Positions 19,733 through 29,631 of a DNA stretch of 36,937 bases are shown one piece after another; position 1 is the first letter of the stretch, and every line of letters starts with the position of its first letter. The DNA is from Nitrospirota bacterium (GTDB taxonomy: Bacteria; Nitrospirota; Nitrospiria; Nitrospirales; Nitrospiraceae), in contig JAHFEU010000005.1 in assembly GCA_023248295.1 (NCBI GenBank), positions 1 to 36,937 on the forward strand, given 5' to 3'. Position numbers and translations under genes: made by a program. The notes below the pieces were generated by a model. It did not search any database and had not been told where the DNA came from. It saw only the letters and a program-made list of their open reading frames with translations.

Positions 19733-21119
19733 GGGAACCATCCTGGTGGTGGATGATGACGCGGTGGCGCGCGACCTCCTGGTAGAGGCGTTGCGGAAGG
19801 AAGGCTACGACGTGGAGGCGGCAGCCGACGGCACCGACGCGATCGCGCGGGGCCGCCAGAAGCGCTTCGACCTCGTCCTGACGGATTTCCGCATGGGCGC
19901 CGTGGATGGCATTGCGGTGCTGCGGGAATTCAAACAGTGCAGCCCGGACACCTCCATCGTGCTCCTGACGGCCTTCGGGTCCATGGAAGGAGCGATCGAG
20001 GCCATCAAGCAGGGCGCCTATGATTATCTGGCCAAGCCGTTCAAGAAGGAGGAGATCAAGCTCGTCGTCCGACGCAGCCTCGAACACAGCCGTCTGGTGC
20101 GCGAGAATGCCCGGTTCAAGGGGGAGTTGCGCGAACGACAGGAGATGTCGCAGCTCATCGGCAGCAGCCCGCCCATGCTGGAGGTGTATAAGCTGATCGC
20201 GCGCGTGTCGGTCGGCAAAAGTACGGTTCTCCTGGAGGGTGAAAGCGGGACCGGCAAGGAATTGGTCGCGCGCGCCATCCATTCGAACAGCCCGAGGCGA
20301 GACCGACCATTCGTGCCGGTCAACTGCGCCGCTCTGTCGGACACGCTCCTGGAATCCGAACTGTTCGGATACGAGAAAGGCGCGTTCACCGGCGCCATTG
20401 GCGTCAAGCAGGGGCTATTCGAAGCCGCCCATGAGGGCACCCTTTTTCTGGACGAGATCGGCGACATCGGCCCAGCGCTTCAGGTCAAGCTCCTGCGTGT
20501 GATTCAGGAACAGGAGGTCCGCCGTGTCGGAGGGACGTCCTCGATCAAGGTCGATGTCCGAGTCATCGCGGCCACGAACCGTGACCTGGCTGCCCTGGTC
20601 AAAGAAGGGCGATTCAGGGAAGATCTGTTCTATCGCTTGAACGTGGTGCGGATGGTGCTCCCTCCCCTGCGGGAGCGCCGTGAAGATATTCCGATGCTGG
20701 CCCAGCATTTTCTGCAGAAATTTTCTGCGGCGAACGCCCAGCCGATCAGAGGGTTCATTCCTGACACGATGGCCCTCCTCGAACGCTCTCCCTGGCCGGG
20801 GAACGTCAGAGAGCTGGAGAACGTCATCGAGCGAGCGGTTTCCCTGGCGCACGGTCCGCTGATCCTGCCGGAGGATCTGCCGGAGTTCATCCGGATGGCC
20901 GGGCCAGGTCCCTCGGGTGGCAGGGCTGGAAAGGAATCGGAGCGTGACGATGCGTTGTTCACGCTGGATGAGATGGCGAAACAGCATCTGATGAAAGTGC
21001 TAGGTGAAACGGGGGGCAACAAGGCTCGCGCTGCCAAGATTCTCGGAATCGACCGGCGGACGCTCTATCGTATGGCAGAACGGTACGGGGTGGACCTGGG
21101 GGAGGAGGGAGCTGAGTAA
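19719..21119 (+). CDS. sigma-54-dependent response regulator (receiver-AAA+-Fis)
   Basis: receiver [40 protein letters not shown]-terminal Fis-type HTH. Confidence 0.95.
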   Translation: MGNAEGTILVVDDDAVARDLLVEALRKEGYDVEAAADGTDAIARGRQKRFDLVLTDFRMGAVDGIAVLREFKQCSPDTSIVLLTAFGSMEGAIEAIKQGAYDYLAKPFKKEEIKLVVRRSLEHSRLVRENARFKGELRERQEMSQLIGSSPPMLEVYKLIARVSVGKSTVLLEGESGTGKELVARAIHSNSPRRDRPFVPVNCAALSDTLLESELFGYEKGAFTGAIGVKQGLFEAAHEGTLFLDEIGDIGPALQVKLLRVIQEQEVRRVGGTSSIKVDVRVIAATNRDLAALVKEGRFREDLFYRLNVVRMVLPPLRERREDIPMLAQHFLQKFSAANAQPIRGFIPDTMALLERSPWPGNVRELENVIERAVSLAHGPLILPEDLPEFIRMAGPGPSGGRAGKESERDDALFTLDEMAKQHLMKVLGETGGNKARAAKILGIDRRTLYRMAERYGVDLGEEGAE

Positions 21120-21165
21120 CAGGTCGGGGTTGTCAATCTTGATCAGACTTCCACACTCATGACTC

Positions 21166-21633
21166 TCATAGGAGGCCGAGCGTGTTCCTGACCAGGCGTA
21201 ACTGGTTCGCCGCGCTCGGTTGGAGCGGGGTCTCGTAGGGACGCCAGGAGGCGAACAGGCCGCCCTTGCTCTCATAGCTCACCTGAATGATGAGACGCGT
21301 GGCGGTCTCGTTCTCGGGTATGATGGTGGCGTGTACGCGGCTGCGGCTCACTCCAAAACGGCACACCAGAAGCCAATTCCAGGGGCTATCGATCTCCTGC
21401 CGATAGCCCGTGCTGAGAACACGGTCCGGTTGGTCTTCCCCGCCGACCTCATACCCGGCTTCTGTCAGAACCTCAACCACCGCGGCTCTGACCAGGTTCT
21501 GTGGTGCCACCAGCACGGCCTCCACGGAGTCCGGCCCTGCCGGGGTCTGTGTCGTGGCGCAACTGCTCATCAGCGCCGCGACGGCCAGCACCACTGTTCC
21601 GCGTGTCAAGGTGTTCTGTCTGCGCACCACCAC
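21166..21633 (-). CDS. hypothetical lipoprotein
   Basis: ALMSSCATTQTP lipobox. Confidence 0.6.
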   Translation of the reverse strand: MVVRRQNTLTRGTVVLAVAALMSSCATTQTPAGPDSVEAVLVAPQNLVRAAVVEVLTEAGYEVGGEDQPDRVLSTGYRQEIDSPWNWLLVCRFGVSRSRVHATIIPENETATRLIIQVSYESKGGLFASWRPYETPLQPSAANQLRLVRNTLGLL

Positions 21634-21651
21634 CTGCTCGGGACGAGTCCG

Positions 21652-21894
21652 CTAGCTTTTGAGCCGATAGACGAGATGGGTATCAGTCTGCGCGACGCCC
21701 TCGATCGAGTGGATCTTCGTCAACACCAGCGTGGTCAGGGCATCCTGGTCGAACACCTCCACCTGGGTGAAGATGTCCGGTTTCCCCCAACAGGGGTCAA
21801 TCGTTTTGATTTCCTTGATCTCCGATAACGCCCTGATGACGTTCGCGGTCTGTCCGGGCAGCACGTTGATCAGGACATACGCTCGATCAGGCAT
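21652..21894 (-). CDS. stand-alone Lrp/AsnC ligand-binding (RAM) domain protein
   Basis: AYVLINVLPGQTANVIRALSEIKEIKTIDPCWGKPDIFTQVEV, no HTH. Confidence 0.75.
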   Translation of the reverse strand: MPDRAYVLINVLPGQTANVIRALSEIKEIKTIDPCWGKPDIFTQVEVFDQDALTTLVLTKIHSIEGVAQTDTHLVYRLKS

Positions 21895-22050
21895 GGCACG
21901 CCCTCTGTCAGCCGGCTACGGGCCTTTGAAACAGCCAACGTGTGAGGACCGGCGACAGAAGGTAGCGGATACCCCAGGACAAGTCAACAGAAACCTGCGC
22001 CGCGTCAGATCGGCTGGTCACGATTCGGGCGGGTCTGCTTGGGCGCACGA

Positions 22051-22971
22051 CTATTTCGGGGCAATCAGAACCTCGATCGCGGGGTCGCCGCTGGTGCTCG
22101 TCAGATCGGCCTCAAGTCGCTGGGGGTCCCCGATGCGGCCCTCTGGATCGTAGACGAAGCAAAACAGCGTCTGGCAGTCTCGGTGGGCCGCGTAATGTTG
22201 GGAATCGGTGGTCAATTGATCGGCGACTTCTTTCGCCCCCAGTCCCGGCTTTGTCTTGATCACCACGATCACGATGCGCTCTCGTGGTAACACGAGATCC
22301 GTCCGCTTCGTGCTTCTGGCGTACCGAGGCGTCCATTCCTCAGTGCTGATACCTTCGAACTCCAGGGAGAGCAGGGAACTCAGGACATCCCGGACATCAT
22401 GCTCGTCTTCGACTTCAAGCGTCGGTCGGTCCTCGCGTCGTTGGCGGAGATGTCTGGCCACCTCATGAAAACGCATGCAGATTTTCCGAATCCGGCCTAA
22501 CGCATCCATGGGACTAGCCATGGCTGCCGCGCCACTCCTCAGTGCGCTCGCTTGGTGCTGCCCGGTGGGCCGCTCCCTTGCAACGACGGCGTTTCTTGTG
22601 ACCCCAGCAGGTGGACTGCCATGCGGTCGGGCAGCAGGGCGTTTACCGGCCAGCAACTCAAGTTTCTTATCTTCCAGATCGGTGATCAGTCCTTGGAGCA
22701 TCACGAGCGTTTCTGCAATTTCGGTTTTCGTGAGTGAGTAGATCCGATGATGCTCATGCTCCTGGAACTCCGGTGACTTCTCGCCGTAGATCTCCCGGAT
22801 CGTCTCCCTGATCTGAAACTCGGCCGTCACCCTCAAGGCGTCGCGGTAAGGGAGCCCGTCTTTCTTTAACTCCTCTACCTGGGCAATGCGTGCTCGCAGC
22901 TTCTCGATGGCCTCTTCAACCTCTTGGGGGGAGAGGAAAACCTTGTCACGGGTCGGCTTGCTCTTTGCCAT
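22051..22971 (-). CDS. protein with N-terminal helical region and C-terminal DpnII/MboI-like PD-(D/E)XK fold domain
   Basis: VRDVLSSLLSLEFEGISTEEWTPRYARSTKRTDLVLPRERIVIVVIKTKPGLGAKEVADQLTTDSQHYAAHRDCQTLFCFVYDPEGRI resembles DpnII/MboI-type nuclease domains. Confidence 0.65.
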   Translation of the reverse strand: MAKSKPTRDKVFLSPQEVEEAIEKLRARIAQVEELKKDGLPYRDALRVTAEFQIRETIREIYGEKSPEFQEHEHHRIYSLTKTEIAETLVMLQGLITDLEDKKLELLAGKRPAARPHGSPPAGVTRNAVVARERPTGQHQASALRSGAAAMASPMDALGRIRKICMRFHEVARHLRQRREDRPTLEVEDEHDVRDVLSSLLSLEFEGISTEEWTPRYARSTKRTDLVLPRERIVIVVIKTKPGLGAKEVADQLTTDSQHYAAHRDCQTLFCFVYDPEGRIGDPQRLEADLTSTSGDPAIEVLIAPK

Positions 22972-23129
22972 CGGAACTCCTCCGACTGCAGGGTGAATGA
23001 GTTCACCGGGGAATGTTCCCGGAATTCGACTGAACCCAGCCGGTGACGCGGGGGCCCCCGGGAATATGACCCAACAGGGCTCTATTCTATCTCACACAAG
23101 CCGGCGCCCGCAAAATGATATCAGAATTT

Positions 23130-23146
23130 TGAGTCATGATGACTCA
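23130..23146. other. perfect 17-bp palindrome tgagtcatGatgactca
   Basis: 8-bp arms around one central base. Confidence 0.6.
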
Positions 23147-23287
23147 CGTCATGTTGTTCGCATGCCGATACACCATCAAGGGGGAGACGGGGTTCCATCG
23201 AACATAATGCAGACGTCGGAAGGGTTCGGATGGGGGGCGCCGCCGTCCTTGAGGCGGGATGCGGTGTCGCGGCCGAGGTCGTGTCTT

Positions 23288-25384
23288 TTATCCGGCCGCC
23301 AACCGATGGTCTGGCGGACTTCCGCTATCGCTCGGAAACGAGTTGGCCCCGATCAGTTCGTCGATCATCTCCGGCGGCACGGCGCAAAGATCGGCCTCCT
23401 CCCCGATTCCCTTGAGCGTCATGACCTTGGTCGGCAGATTGTCCGGAAGCACACTCTCCCGCCGAGCCAGCGCGTACGTTCGTCGCGCGAGTAACAGACC
23501 GCCTGGTTGGGCGGCGCCTTCCAACCGTTGGGCCTTGTTCACCTCCGGACCGATCACCGTGTAGTCCCAGAGATACTCGGTCCCCAAATTCCCGATCGTG
23601 ACGATCCCGGTGTTGATCCCGATTCGAACCAGGTGTGTGTCCTGCCCCTGGCTCAGCCAGCGGAGATTGAGCTCGGCCATCTTTTTCTGCATCTGCAAAC
23701 CAGCCCGCACGGCGTTAGCCGCGTGGCGCCTCACCCGTTCTTCCTCGACGTCCTCCCCTCCGCCCTCCGGCTCAGCATCGCCGAAGAAAGCCATGACGCC
23801 GTCACCCATGTATTTATTGAGGGTCCCGCCGTACTCACGCAGGATGATGGTCATCGGTGTCAAGAAGTCGCGCAAGACCCGCTGGATCAGGAGAGGGTCG
23901 GCCCGTTTACAAAATGCCGAAAACCCCTGGATGTCCGCGAAAATCACGGTCAGCTCTCGATGGTGACCGGCGAGCAGATTGGGAATGCGCTCGGGGCTTT
24001 CTTTGATCAGCTGAATCGTTTGGGGTGGGAGACAGGCGCCCAACGCAATCTGAAACCGCGCCCGTTCCCTGTCAATGAGGAAGAGGCGCGCCATCAGAAG
24101 CAGGACGACACCGACCGTCAGCGAGACGATGGGCTGCGCAGCGGGAAGCAGGACCCCCCAGCGGTTCAGTCCGGTCTGCAACAAGAGAAGGTAGGAGCCC
24201 AGCACGACGGCAAAAGCGGGCATGATCATCCCGGGACCACCGGTGAGCGCCACCGCGGTCAACATGACGATCGGAATCCCGAGACACAGGGAGACCTCGA
24301 ACGCGGTCGGGTCGCGTAGAAACTGCTCGGTGAGGAGCATGTTGAGCAGGTGGAGATGGACTTCGCTGGTCGGGAAATCAGGGTCGAACGGGGTCGCCAC
24401 GCGGTCACCCAAGCCGGTCGTCAGGTTGGTGAGCAGAACCGACTTGTCCTTGAAGCTGTTGAGCAATTGGGCCTTGCCTTCGGCCGACTGCATCTGATCG
24501 AGCATCCAGCTGTAGGGATAGTGCAGGAAGCGCGCTCCCCATGGACCCGCGTAGTTGATCCAGGTACGCCCGTGAGCATCAATGGGGATTACCACCTCCC
24601 TGCCCGCACCGGTCTTGAAACGGATCGCCTGGCCGCGCTCGATCCGCACTGAGGTGGGGGGCACATCCAGACTGCGAAAGGCGGCGGCCAGGGACAGCGC
24701 AGGCACAAAGCCCCCCCTCGTGGAAAAGACCAGCGGCATTCGTCGCAGGACACCGCCTCGATCGGGCGTGCGAAAGATGTGGCCGAGCCCTGCCGCTGTT
24801 TCGATGAGAGCAGGGAGGGGCAGCGTCAGCTTACCCACCCCCGGGATTTCCCCCACGCCACGGACCTCAGCCTGGATCAGGTGCCGGGGCGCCGCGAGGC
24901 GAAAAGCCTCGGTGCTCTCCTGCTCCGGCGCGATGCTGAACACAGCGGGGTAGAGGACAAAGCCAGCGCGGCGGGTCGCGTCAGCCAGAGCCTCGTCTTG
25001 GTCCCGGGCGGGGGCCGCGTGGTCGAAGAGCATATCCACCATCAGGGTGTGCGCGCCGGCTGTTTTCAGGAATTTGAAGACTTGCGCGTGAACGCGCCGG
25101 TCCCAGGGCCATCGCCCGAGTCTATATTTGTGCGCGGCCAGGTCGTCGTAGTCGATCGCGACGAGGGTGTCGGATCGTTCTTGCAAGGGGTCACGCGAGA
25201 CGGGAAGCGGGGGACGATGCTGGAATCGGACATCCACCGTCCAGAGTTCAAGCGGTTCAATAAGCTCGGGCCAGGTCAGGGCCAGCAAGAGAGGGAGGAC
25301 GAGGGCGGCGACTGCGCAGCTCAACAGCATCGCGACGTGGGCCCGTTTCCAGTCGCGATGAAGGAATCGCCTCATCACGCTCAT
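23288..25384 (-). CDS. CHASE2 sensor + class III adenylate/guanylate cyclase
   Basis: CHASE2-like N-terminus (LWTVDVRFQHR...GRWPWDR), TM helices, TVIFADIQGFSAFC, NKYMGDGVMAFFGD, WDYTVIGPEVNKAQRLEG. Confidence 0.9.
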   Translation of the reverse strand: MSVMRRFLHRDWKRAHVAMLLSCAVAALVLPLLLALTWPELIEPLELWTVDVRFQHRPPLPVSRDPLQERSDTLVAIDYDDLAAHKYRLGRWPWDRRVHAQVFKFLKTAGAHTLMVDMLFDHAAPARDQDEALADATRRAGFVLYPAVFSIAPEQESTEAFRLAAPRHLIQAEVRGVGEIPGVGKLTLPLPALIETAAGLGHIFRTPDRGGVLRRMPLVFSTRGGFVPALSLAAAFRSLDVPPTSVRIERGQAIRFKTGAGREVVIPIDAHGRTWINYAGPWGARFLHYPYSWMLDQMQSAEGKAQLLNSFKDKSVLLTNLTTGLGDRVATPFDPDFPTSEVHLHLLNMLLTEQFLRDPTAFEVSLCLGIPIVMLTAVALTGGPGMIMPAFAVVLGSYLLLLQTGLNRWGVLLPAAQPIVSLTVGVVLLLMARLFLIDRERARFQIALGACLPPQTIQLIKESPERIPNLLAGHHRELTVIFADIQGFSAFCKRADPLLIQRVLRDFLTPMTIILREYGGTLNKYMGDGVMAFFGDAEPEGGGEDVEEERVRRHAANAVRAGLQMQKKMAELNLRWLSQGQDTHLVRIGINTGIVTIGNLGTEYLWDYTVIGPEVNKAQRLEGAAQPGGLLLARRTYALARRESVLPDNLPTKVMTLKGIGEEADLCAVPPEMIDELIGANSFPSDSGSPPDHRLAAG

Positions 25385-25420
25385 GAGCGTTCCGACATTG
25401 AGGAATGCCTTGACTGCGGG

Positions 25421-25735
25421 TTATCCGCCCGAGCCCCCGATGGCGGGCGGTTTTGTCGGGGTAGGCGGCAGGGATAAATCATCTTTGGGTTTCTGTCCAG
25501 AAGGCTGCTGCTTCTTGGCCCGGGTGCCGTCTTCGAGCGCCGGATTTCTTTCCTGTCCAACCGGACGCTGCAGCTGTCTGCTCTCTTGCGGGGGCGAGAC
25601 CCGCGTCTTTCCCGGAACCGAATCCTTGTGAGAGGCTGCGCCATAGCCCGGTCCGAGAGCGCACCCGACCATCAGCAACAGGATGAAACCTAGGGGAAGA
25701 AATCGCGAGATCCTTATTCTCGTGGAGCGGACCAT
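25421..25735 (-). CDS. putative lipoprotein ending LPPTPTKPPAIGGSGG
   Basis: LLLMVGCALG lipobox; shared C-terminal tail with adjacent gene. Confidence 0.6.
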   Translation of the reverse strand: MVRSTRIRISRFLPLGFILLLMVGCALGPGYGAASHKDSVPGKTRVSPPQESRQLQRPVGQERNPALEDGTRAKKQQPSGQKPKDDLSLPPTPTKPPAIGGSGG

Positions 25736-25746
25736 CCTGTTCCTTC

Positions 25747-26121
25747 TTAGCCACCCGATCCGCCCATGGGCGGCGGCTTCGCGGGCAGAGGAGGGAGCAG
25801 TGAACCCTCCGAGGGAGATCGTTGCTCCTTTGAGCGTGGTGGTCTATCAGTCACGATCCCGAACGCCTTCTCCGCTCGCGGCTGCTCCACTTGCGACCGC
25901 ACATCCGGTTGCTCCGGTCCTTTTACCTTTCGCTCGACGCTGGCTTTCGGTCGCATCTGCAGTGAACGCGTGTCCTTTTTCAGGGCAGGGCTCGAACCCG
26001 ATCCAAGCGCACACCCGATAAGCTGGAGGAACATGACTCCAAGGGGAAGATACGCGACTGAGTGGATAAGGGAACCCACTCTGCATTGCCACCAGGCATT
26101 GCGCCACCTGGGCCTACCCAT
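25747..26121 (-). CDS. putative lipoprotein ending LPPLPAKPPPMGGSGG
   Basis: FLQLIGCALG lipobox; paralogous to 25421..25735. Confidence 0.6.
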   Translation of the reverse strand: MGRPRWRNAWWQCRVGSLIHSVAYLPLGVMFLQLIGCALGSGSSPALKKDTRSLQMRPKASVERKVKGPEQPDVRSQVEQPRAEKAFGIVTDRPPRSKEQRSPSEGSLLPPLPAKPPPMGGSGG

Positions 26122-26418
26122 ATGACCCCGCTCCTATAATGAGGCTGTTGCACTGACCCCCCACTCTGGCCTGTCCATGCGAAACCGGCCGATTTTTGTG
26201 GCTCTCAACGAGTGAATGATACTGCAAAGGACGGAACCGCACAAGGAATTCCGACAACTTGCGACGTCTTCCGCGGGCCCGCACTGTGACTCTCTGATCT
26301 TCTGAACTGTGCCCAGCCTGCGTGCCGCGTGCGCCCACACGCGAAAGCAGAAATGAACTGAGGGGAAGGGACGAGATGGTGGGTAGAAGCCGGCCCTTTG
26401 GAAGAGCGTCTCGCGCGA

Positions 26419-26880
26419 TCATGGTGCCGGTGCCTCCAGCACGTCACGTACCTTCCGCGACAACGAGTCCGGGTCAAAAGGCTTCAGGAGGAAGGCTCCC
26501 CGGGGGTGACCGGCACGGTGAGGCTTCCAGGTCTCCCTCGGGTGGCCGGAGATGAAAATCACGCGTGTCTGAGGACGGAGAGCCACGACGCGTCGCGCCA
26601 GCTCTATTCCGTCCAACTCAGGTACGCCCGAAGGACTTCCTTTCAGTTCCAACTCCCTCTGTTTGGGCAACCCCACATCGGCGATCAGCAGGTGAATGGG
26701 GCCTGCGTGCTGCTGAAAGATCCCAAGGGCATCCTTGCCAAGCCCTGCCTCCAGCACCGTATACCCGTCCTCTCGAAGGCCCTGACTCAGGACTGCCCGT
26801 AGGATTGGTTCGTCCTCTACGAGGAGAATGGTCCGAGACCTGGACTGGATTTGGGGACTCAGAGGTTTGAGACTCGGCAT
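26419..26880 (-). CDS. single-domain response regulator (receiver only)
   Basis: ILLVEDEPILRAVLSQGL, LLIADVGLP, VIFISGHP, FLLKPFDPDSL. Confidence 0.85.
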   Translation of the reverse strand: MPSLKPLSPQIQSRSRTILLVEDEPILRAVLSQGLREDGYTVLEAGLGKDALGIFQQHAGPIHLLIADVGLPKQRELELKGSPSGVPELDGIELARRVVALRPQTRVIFISGHPRETWKPHRAGHPRGAFLLKPFDPDSLSRKVRDVLEAPAP

Positions 26881-27170
26881 AGTTTTTATCCAAGGTTATC
26901 CCATAAAGACAAGTCTAGCACTCGTATCAGTCTCGAGCGTAAGCCCATGTGGACAAAGTGGTTTTCCACATTCGAGGAGCTCGCCGGAAGCGTGCCCCAG
27001 GCCGGGATCTTGAAGAGGCAGGCTGACCGTGAGAATCGAGGGCTCCGGGCAGGAATTATGCGCCTACCCACTCGGTTCCAGGAGTGATTGCGTCGTCCAA
27101 CCCAAGCCTGCCTTGGCCACCAGGTAGGCTGAGAAGGTTTTAAACCGGGCGGAGAACGACGGCGAAGGGC

Positions 27171-28490
27171 TTACCGGCCGAGCTGCTCTTCTCCTGATTC
27201 GCCGATCAGCACACGATCCCCGCCCCCGGATTTTGCTCGCTTCGAGGCTGCCTCTGCAGCGCGCAGGACAGCCTCTCCATTCGAACCGTGGTCGGGGAAC
27301 AGCGATAGCCCGAGCGAGCAATGAAAAGGACCCGACGCAGGACCCTGGTGCTGCGCCCTCAGCTCTTTGAGAGTGGTCCATAGCTGTTCCGCTCGCTGAA
27401 GGGTCGCAGCGGAGGTGGTGTCCGGCATGATGATCGTGAATGCCTCGGCGCCGGTTCGACTGACGATGTCGCTCCCGCGCACCGCTTGTTGCAAGGTGCG
27501 GCCCGCCTCGCGTAGCCATGCATCGCCCGCGTCGCGGCCGAAGTGTTCGTTGAGGTACTGAAGACCGTCGAGATCGAGCACAATGATCCCCACCTTGCGT
27601 TGGTTCCGTGTGGCTCGATGCACCTCACGTTCCAGCGATTCTTCCATGTACCGCCGGTTGAAGAGTCCGGTGACTAGATCGCGAACGGACAGGGTATGCA
27701 GCTCTGCACGCAGTCTGAGATTCGCCATGGCCATGGCGATGCGCGCGGCCGCTGTGGCGGCAAGTTTCCGGTCGATCTTAGCGGAGAGCCTCCTGGGCGG
27801 ATGGCTCAAGTGGAGCATGCCGGTCGTTTCCCCCCGGGTGATCAAGGGAATGCAGATATAACTGGCAGGCAATGGAGTCGCGAGATGGTTGCAGAGCGGA
27901 CCTACCCGCATGTCTTCCACGAAATACGTCCGACCGCTGCGCAGCGCATAGCAGGCGGTTGTCGCGAATTCGTGGACCCCGGCATTCGCCGTTGGCCACT
28001 GGGCGACGGGTTCAACCATTTTTTGTGACGGGCGGATCGCCCAGAGCGAACCATCCTCCGCGGGGAACAGTCGTGGACCCACCCGGCCGATCACCTCACA
28101 GGCTTCTTCAGTCGTGAGGCAGGCCTGGAGCAGTTCATCGAGGTGGGTGAGCAACTCACCCATCTTCTCGCTCCGGCTGCGTTGCAGAGCCAGGATCGTA
28201 ACCGCCCATATCGCCACCACCGCAAGCGCACGGTTTGCGAGCGCAACCCGCATCGCGGTATCGGGAGATGAAAATGCGGAGCCAAGGCCCGTCAGGACCG
28301 TGCACGTGATGGCGGCAAGAAGGAGGTCCCACTGGTGGCGCGACCAGAGAGCAATCGGGACCACTGCGGCATAGAGGAGGGGGATGGCGACCCCCGTGGG
28401 AGTCACCCGATCCAGCAGGAAGACTCCGGCAACCATCACGACCATCGCCACACGCGGCCAGAGACTGGGCTGTTCCGTGAGCTCGGTCAT
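27171..28490 (-). CDS. membrane GAF-GGDEF-like protein with degenerate active-site motif
   Basis: TM N-terminus; DLVTGLFNRRYMEESLEREV; VLDLDGLQYLNEHFGRDAGD; SRTGAEAFTIIMP in place of RxGG(D/E)EF. Confidence 0.88.
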   Translation of the reverse strand: MTELTEQPSLWPRVAMVVMVAGVFLLDRVTPTGVAIPLLYAAVVPIALWSRHQWDLLLAAITCTVLTGLGSAFSSPDTAMRVALANRALAVVAIWAVTILALQRSRSEKMGELLTHLDELLQACLTTEEACEVIGRVGPRLFPAEDGSLWAIRPSQKMVEPVAQWPTANAGVHEFATTACYALRSGRTYFVEDMRVGPLCNHLATPLPASYICIPLITRGETTGMLHLSHPPRRLSAKIDRKLAATAAARIAMAMANLRLRAELHTLSVRDLVTGLFNRRYMEESLEREVHRATRNQRKVGIIVLDLDGLQYLNEHFGRDAGDAWLREAGRTLQQAVRGSDIVSRTGAEAFTIIMPDTTSAATLQRAEQLWTTLKELRAQHQGPASGPFHCSLGLSLFPDHGSNGEAVLRAAEAASKRAKSGGGDRVLIGESGEEQLGR

Positions 28491-28800
28491 GCGTCCACCC
28501 TTCTCAAAACGAGCGCTTGCAGTGAGAGACTGATGGGAGCGGGGGACCGGGGACGGGAGACGGGAGTGTCTCGCTCAGCCGGGGATTCATTACCGTCTTC
28601 TCCATCGAAGCCTGGGGAGGATCGCCGCTGCCACCCGTACGGTCCGAGCACCATGGGGGGATCAAGGCGCCTGGCGTCCTGCATCATCGGGCATGATTCC
28701 GAGCGCCATCGGATCCAGACGATTGAGCGAAGGTACTGGAACTCTGGAAGAGGGTGGCGTGATCTCCGGAATCAGCGGCCGCTGAGTACGGGCCAGCCGT

Positions 28801-29631
28801 TCATCCAGCAGGACAGGCCTTGGAAGGGGGCCAGTGCAAGAGAACATGGGCATACCGCCTTGGATCCATATTCGCCTTGGCGCGCTGAAAGTACACCCCC
28901 CAGAAGTTGCTGATGCGGTGGGCCATTTCGGCTGAGTCCGCGGAGGCCCCCGACACATAGAGGCACACACCGGACAGGTCGGGAATGAGCCCGTGCGCGT
29001 CCAGCTCGCCCAGAAGTTTTTCGACTGTGTCCGGACCCCATTTAAGGTTGTAGAAGTTATACGGCTGAGAATCTTCCACCATGTCCGACATGAGAACCAA
29101 CACCTTGGCTTTCCCCTCATCGCTGAAGAGTTTTTGGGCGAGAACGACCGCGTTGAAAATATCGGTGCGCGGGCTGGCAAAATGTTGTTTGAACATGCCC
29201 GCTGCCTGCGCGACAAGCTCTTCCTTGAGACGGGCGACCTCGGCTTCGACCTCCTTCACCTGGCGGTTGTATGTCATCGCATTTTGCATGAACCCGTTGA
29301 ACGCGGGTTTGGCAGGAAAGTCTACCTCGATGAGAGGGCGGAAGTCCGTCAAGGTCTTTTCGGTGATGGGAGCGACCAGGATTCGATCGCCGGCCGAGAG
29401 AGAAGGGATCACTCGCTTTATCAGATCCTGTTCAAACGACTTCTTGTCCTCACTCCGGATGCTGCCGGAGAAGTCCACAAAGATAATGAGCTCCATGCCT
29501 GGATGCGTCGTGGCCAGTGAGGAGGATGAGGGATATCCCGTCGGCAGCAGCACTCCCCCCATGATGAGGAAGAGAATCCAGGCGGTGATGCGGCGAGGGA
29601 AGGACGGGTCAACCAGCATGAGGACGACCAT
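28801..29631 (-). CDS. von Willebrand factor A (VWA) domain protein, membrane-anchored or exported
   Basis: ELIIFVDFSGSIRSEDK (MIDAS DxSxS), SPRTDIFNAV, VLVLMSDMVED; N-terminal hydrophobic segment. Confidence 0.78.
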   Translation of the reverse strand: MVVLMLVDPSFPRRITAWILFLIMGGVLLPTGYPSSSSLATTHPGMELIIFVDFSGSIRSEDKKSFEQDLIKRVIPSLSAGDRILVAPITEKTLTDFRPLIEVDFPAKPAFNGFMQNAMTYNRQVKEVEAEVARLKEELVAQAAGMFKQHFASPRTDIFNAVVLAQKLFSDEGKAKVLVLMSDMVEDSQPYNFYNLKWGPDTVEKLLGELDAHGLIPDLSGVCLYVSGASADSAEMAHRISNFWGVYFQRAKANMDPRRYAHVLLHWPPSKACPAG

